NCBI GenBank assembly: GCA_036443405.1
Contig: JAZFYD010000160.1
Location: forward strand, 1-6,530
Length of the DNA: 6,530 nt
Direction: 5' to 3'
Source: JAZFYD01 sp036443405
GTDB taxonomy: Bacteria; Planctomycetota; PLA2
Position 1 is the first letter of the stretch; each line of letters starts with the position of its first letter. Of this stretch, positions 5,420 through 6,530 are shown piece by piece. The notes below the pieces were generated by a model, which saw only the letters and a list, made by a program, of their open reading frames with translations, was not told where the DNA came from and did no database searches. The translations under genes and the position numbers were made by a program.

Positions 5420-6016
5420 ATGTCATCGACTCGCTTCCGCACTAACGGCATCGAACTCGAACTGCACGGCTCCGAGGAGTTCGTCCTACGCCAACTCCGC
5501 GACTTGGCCTTCGCGCTTGGTGATGTCGACTCAGCGGCTCTGAATGGCTACACCGCTCCTGCGGCCCGGAGCGCCGAGCCCGCCGAGGAACCCGCACCGA
5601 CGAGCCAAGAGTCGGACGCCATCCGCGCGCGCAGCCCCGGCGGCGCCACGAACGGGACGATGGGTTCCAACGGAACGTCGGCGCCCGCCAACGGCGCGGA
5701 GCTTCAAGCTTCCGGGTCCACAGCCGCGCAGGACGCACTCATCTCGTTTTTCCATTCGGTTCCGCCTATTGATCGCGACCGCCAGGCACATGCGGCGCTC
5801 GTGTTTGCGTATCATCTCCACCGCGAAGAAGGCGTGCGCGAAGTGCGCATCGGCGACTTGCTCAAGTGCTGCATTCGGGTGGGCGTTGATTCCCGCAACT
5901 TCCATCGCGCCATCGGCGTGTTGACTCGACGATCGCTTCTCGCCGAGGTGAGGCGAGGATCGAGCTACCGAATCACGGACCAGGGCATGGCTGCTATCGA
6001 GGAACGTCTGTCGTGA
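5420..6016 (+). CDS. Small protein with N-terminal beta-hairpin motif, disordered linker and C-terminal winged-helix-like domain
   Basis: 198 residues from ATG 5420, chosen because AGGTGG (5406-5411) lies 8 nt before it; an in-frame GTG at 5408 would overlap that site. Residues 5-34 (FRTNGIELELHGSEEFVLRQL..) look like a short beta-hairpin plus helix. I recall this 'G.(E/I)LE(L/V).G.EEFV..QL' pattern from small uncharacterised archaeal and bacterial proteins. Residues about 37-100 are an Ala/Pro/Ser/Gly/Asn linker, probably disordered. Residues 103-198 fit a winged-helix fold: helix LVFAYHLHREEG, then VRIGDLLKCC, a recognition-like helix SRNFHRAIGVLTRRSLL, and a wing ending GSSYRITDQGMAAIEERL. 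The stop overlaps the SHMT start by 4 nt (GTGA), so the two are co-translated. A role as transcriptional regulator or nucleic-acid adaptor is inference; no characterised homologue is recognised. Confidence 0.72.
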   Translation: MSSTRFRTNGIELELHGSEEFVLRQLRDLAFALGDVDSAALNGYTAPAARSAEPAEEPAPTSQESDAIRARSPGGATNGTMGSNGTSAPANGAELQASGSTAAQDALISFFHSVPPIDRDRQAHAALVFAYHLHREEGVREVRIGDLLKCCIRVGVDSRNFHRAIGVLTRRSLLAEVRRGSSYRITDQGMAAIEERLS

Positions 6017-6530
6017 GCAACATCGGAGACCTCCGCGAGATCGCACAGATCTGCGCCGCGCAAGACGAGTGGCGTTCCGAAACGATCAACCTGATCGCAA
6101 GCGAGAACGTTCTAAGCCCCGCGGCGCAAGCGCTGCTCGACAACGACTTCCACCACCGCTACGCGGAGGGCCATCCGGGGGCGCGCTACTACGAGGGCAC
6201 GCGTTACGTGGACGCTATCGAAGAGCGCGCACGGGACTTGATCCGCGGGATCTTCGAGGCCGACCACGTCGACGTGAGGCTGCCCAGCGGCACGATGGCC
6301 AACGACGCCGTCTTCAGCGCGCTCATGCCGGAAGGCGGTACGGCCGTCGCGCACGGCATCGACGGGGGCGGGCACATCAGCCACGCGCGTTTCGGAGCGC
6401 TGGGCAAGCGCGCCAACCGCATCGCGCAGTGGCCGCGCACCGAGGACGGCTTCCACGTGGACGTCGCAGCGGCAAAGGACATGCTGCACAAGGAGCGCCC
6501 GCGCGTGGCGATCCTGGGCCGCTCGCTGTT
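6013..6530 (+). CDS. glyA: Serine hydroxymethyltransferase family PLP enzyme, archaeal-like, 3' end outside window
   Basis: The GTG at 6013 opens a frame that stays open to the right edge: 172 complete residues of an enzyme usually above 410. GAGGA near 6000 is a suitable ribosome binding site, and the start overlaps the upstream stop as GTGA. SHMT hallmarks appear in order: INLIASEN (25-32, with Glu31), the HRYAEGHPGARYYEG block (48-62) with the substrate-site Tyr and Glu, the PLP-phosphate motif PSGTMAN (91-97) and GGGHISH (118-124), whose His stacks on PLP. SHMT interconverts serine and glycine with a pterin one-carbon carrier. Several features (NDFHHRYAEG, GGGHISH, ending RVAILGRSL) resemble methanogen/archaeal SHMTs more than E. 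coli GlyA, so the carrier or even the reaction (for example a transaldolase relative) is open. The catalytic Lys lies beyond the window. Family call firm; exact substrate inferred. Confidence 0.87.
   Translation, partial: MSNIGDLREIAQICAAQDEWRSETINLIASENVLSPAAQALLDNDFHHRYAEGHPGARYYEGTRYVDAIEERARDLIRGIFEADHVDVRLPSGTMANDAVFSALMPEGGTAVAHGIDGGGHISHARFGALGKRANRIAQWPRTEDGFHVDVAAAKDMLHKERPRVAILGRSL

Noticed and set aside
4471..5445. Long open frame on the + strand opposite the Cys-rich lipoprotein
   Set aside because: Ala/Arg-rich translation without recognisable features; the minus-strand frame has a ribosome binding site, lipobox and patterned cysteines, and the codon-level repeat differences are synonymous only in that frame.

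Overview
The window is high-GC DNA from a Gram-negative bacterium. Evidence for this is an outer-membrane beta-barrel protein, two lipoproteins, an AsmA-type protein and periplasmic c-type cytochromes. EF-hand repeats, a planctomycete-style monoheme cytochrome domain and an 'ACCACAGAGACACAGAG' inverted-repeat element point to an environmental lineage such as Planctomycetota, Myxococcota or a related candidate phylum. The sequence alone does not fix the phylum.

Layout from left to right: (1) 3-275, + strand, the C-terminal end of a triple EF-hand protein, followed by a strong intrinsic terminator at 330-367. (2) 375-651, a non-coding imperfect inverted-repeat element in the gap between convergent genes. 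(3) 4403-696, minus strand, a compact operon read from right to left: porin-like beta-barrel, monoheme cytochrome lipoprotein, second monoheme cytochrome, AsmA-like protein. The first two junctions are TGATG stop/start overlaps. (4) 5037-4534, minus strand, a lipoprotein whose C-terminal third is packed with 18 cysteines. It lies 130 nt upstream of the porin and may belong to the same transcription unit. (5) 5038-5419, a divergent intergenic region that ends in an array of five or six GTTTGC-type boxes at about 14-bp spacing. (6) 5420-6530, + strand, a small two-part protein with a predicted winged-helix C-terminus. It overlaps by 4 nt (GTGA) the start of a serine hydroxymethyltransferase (SHMT) family PLP enzyme that runs off the right edge.

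How the parts may fit together: the minus-strand genes describe an envelope module (outer-membrane barrel, two single-heme electron carriers, an AsmA-like envelope protein, perhaps a Cys-rich surface lipoprotein). Envelope redox chemistry or transport across the outer membrane is plausible, but the substrate is not visible. The plus-strand pair joins a putative DNA-binding protein to one-carbon/amino-acid metabolism. The box array directly before it is the best candidate for an undescribed regulatory arrangement.
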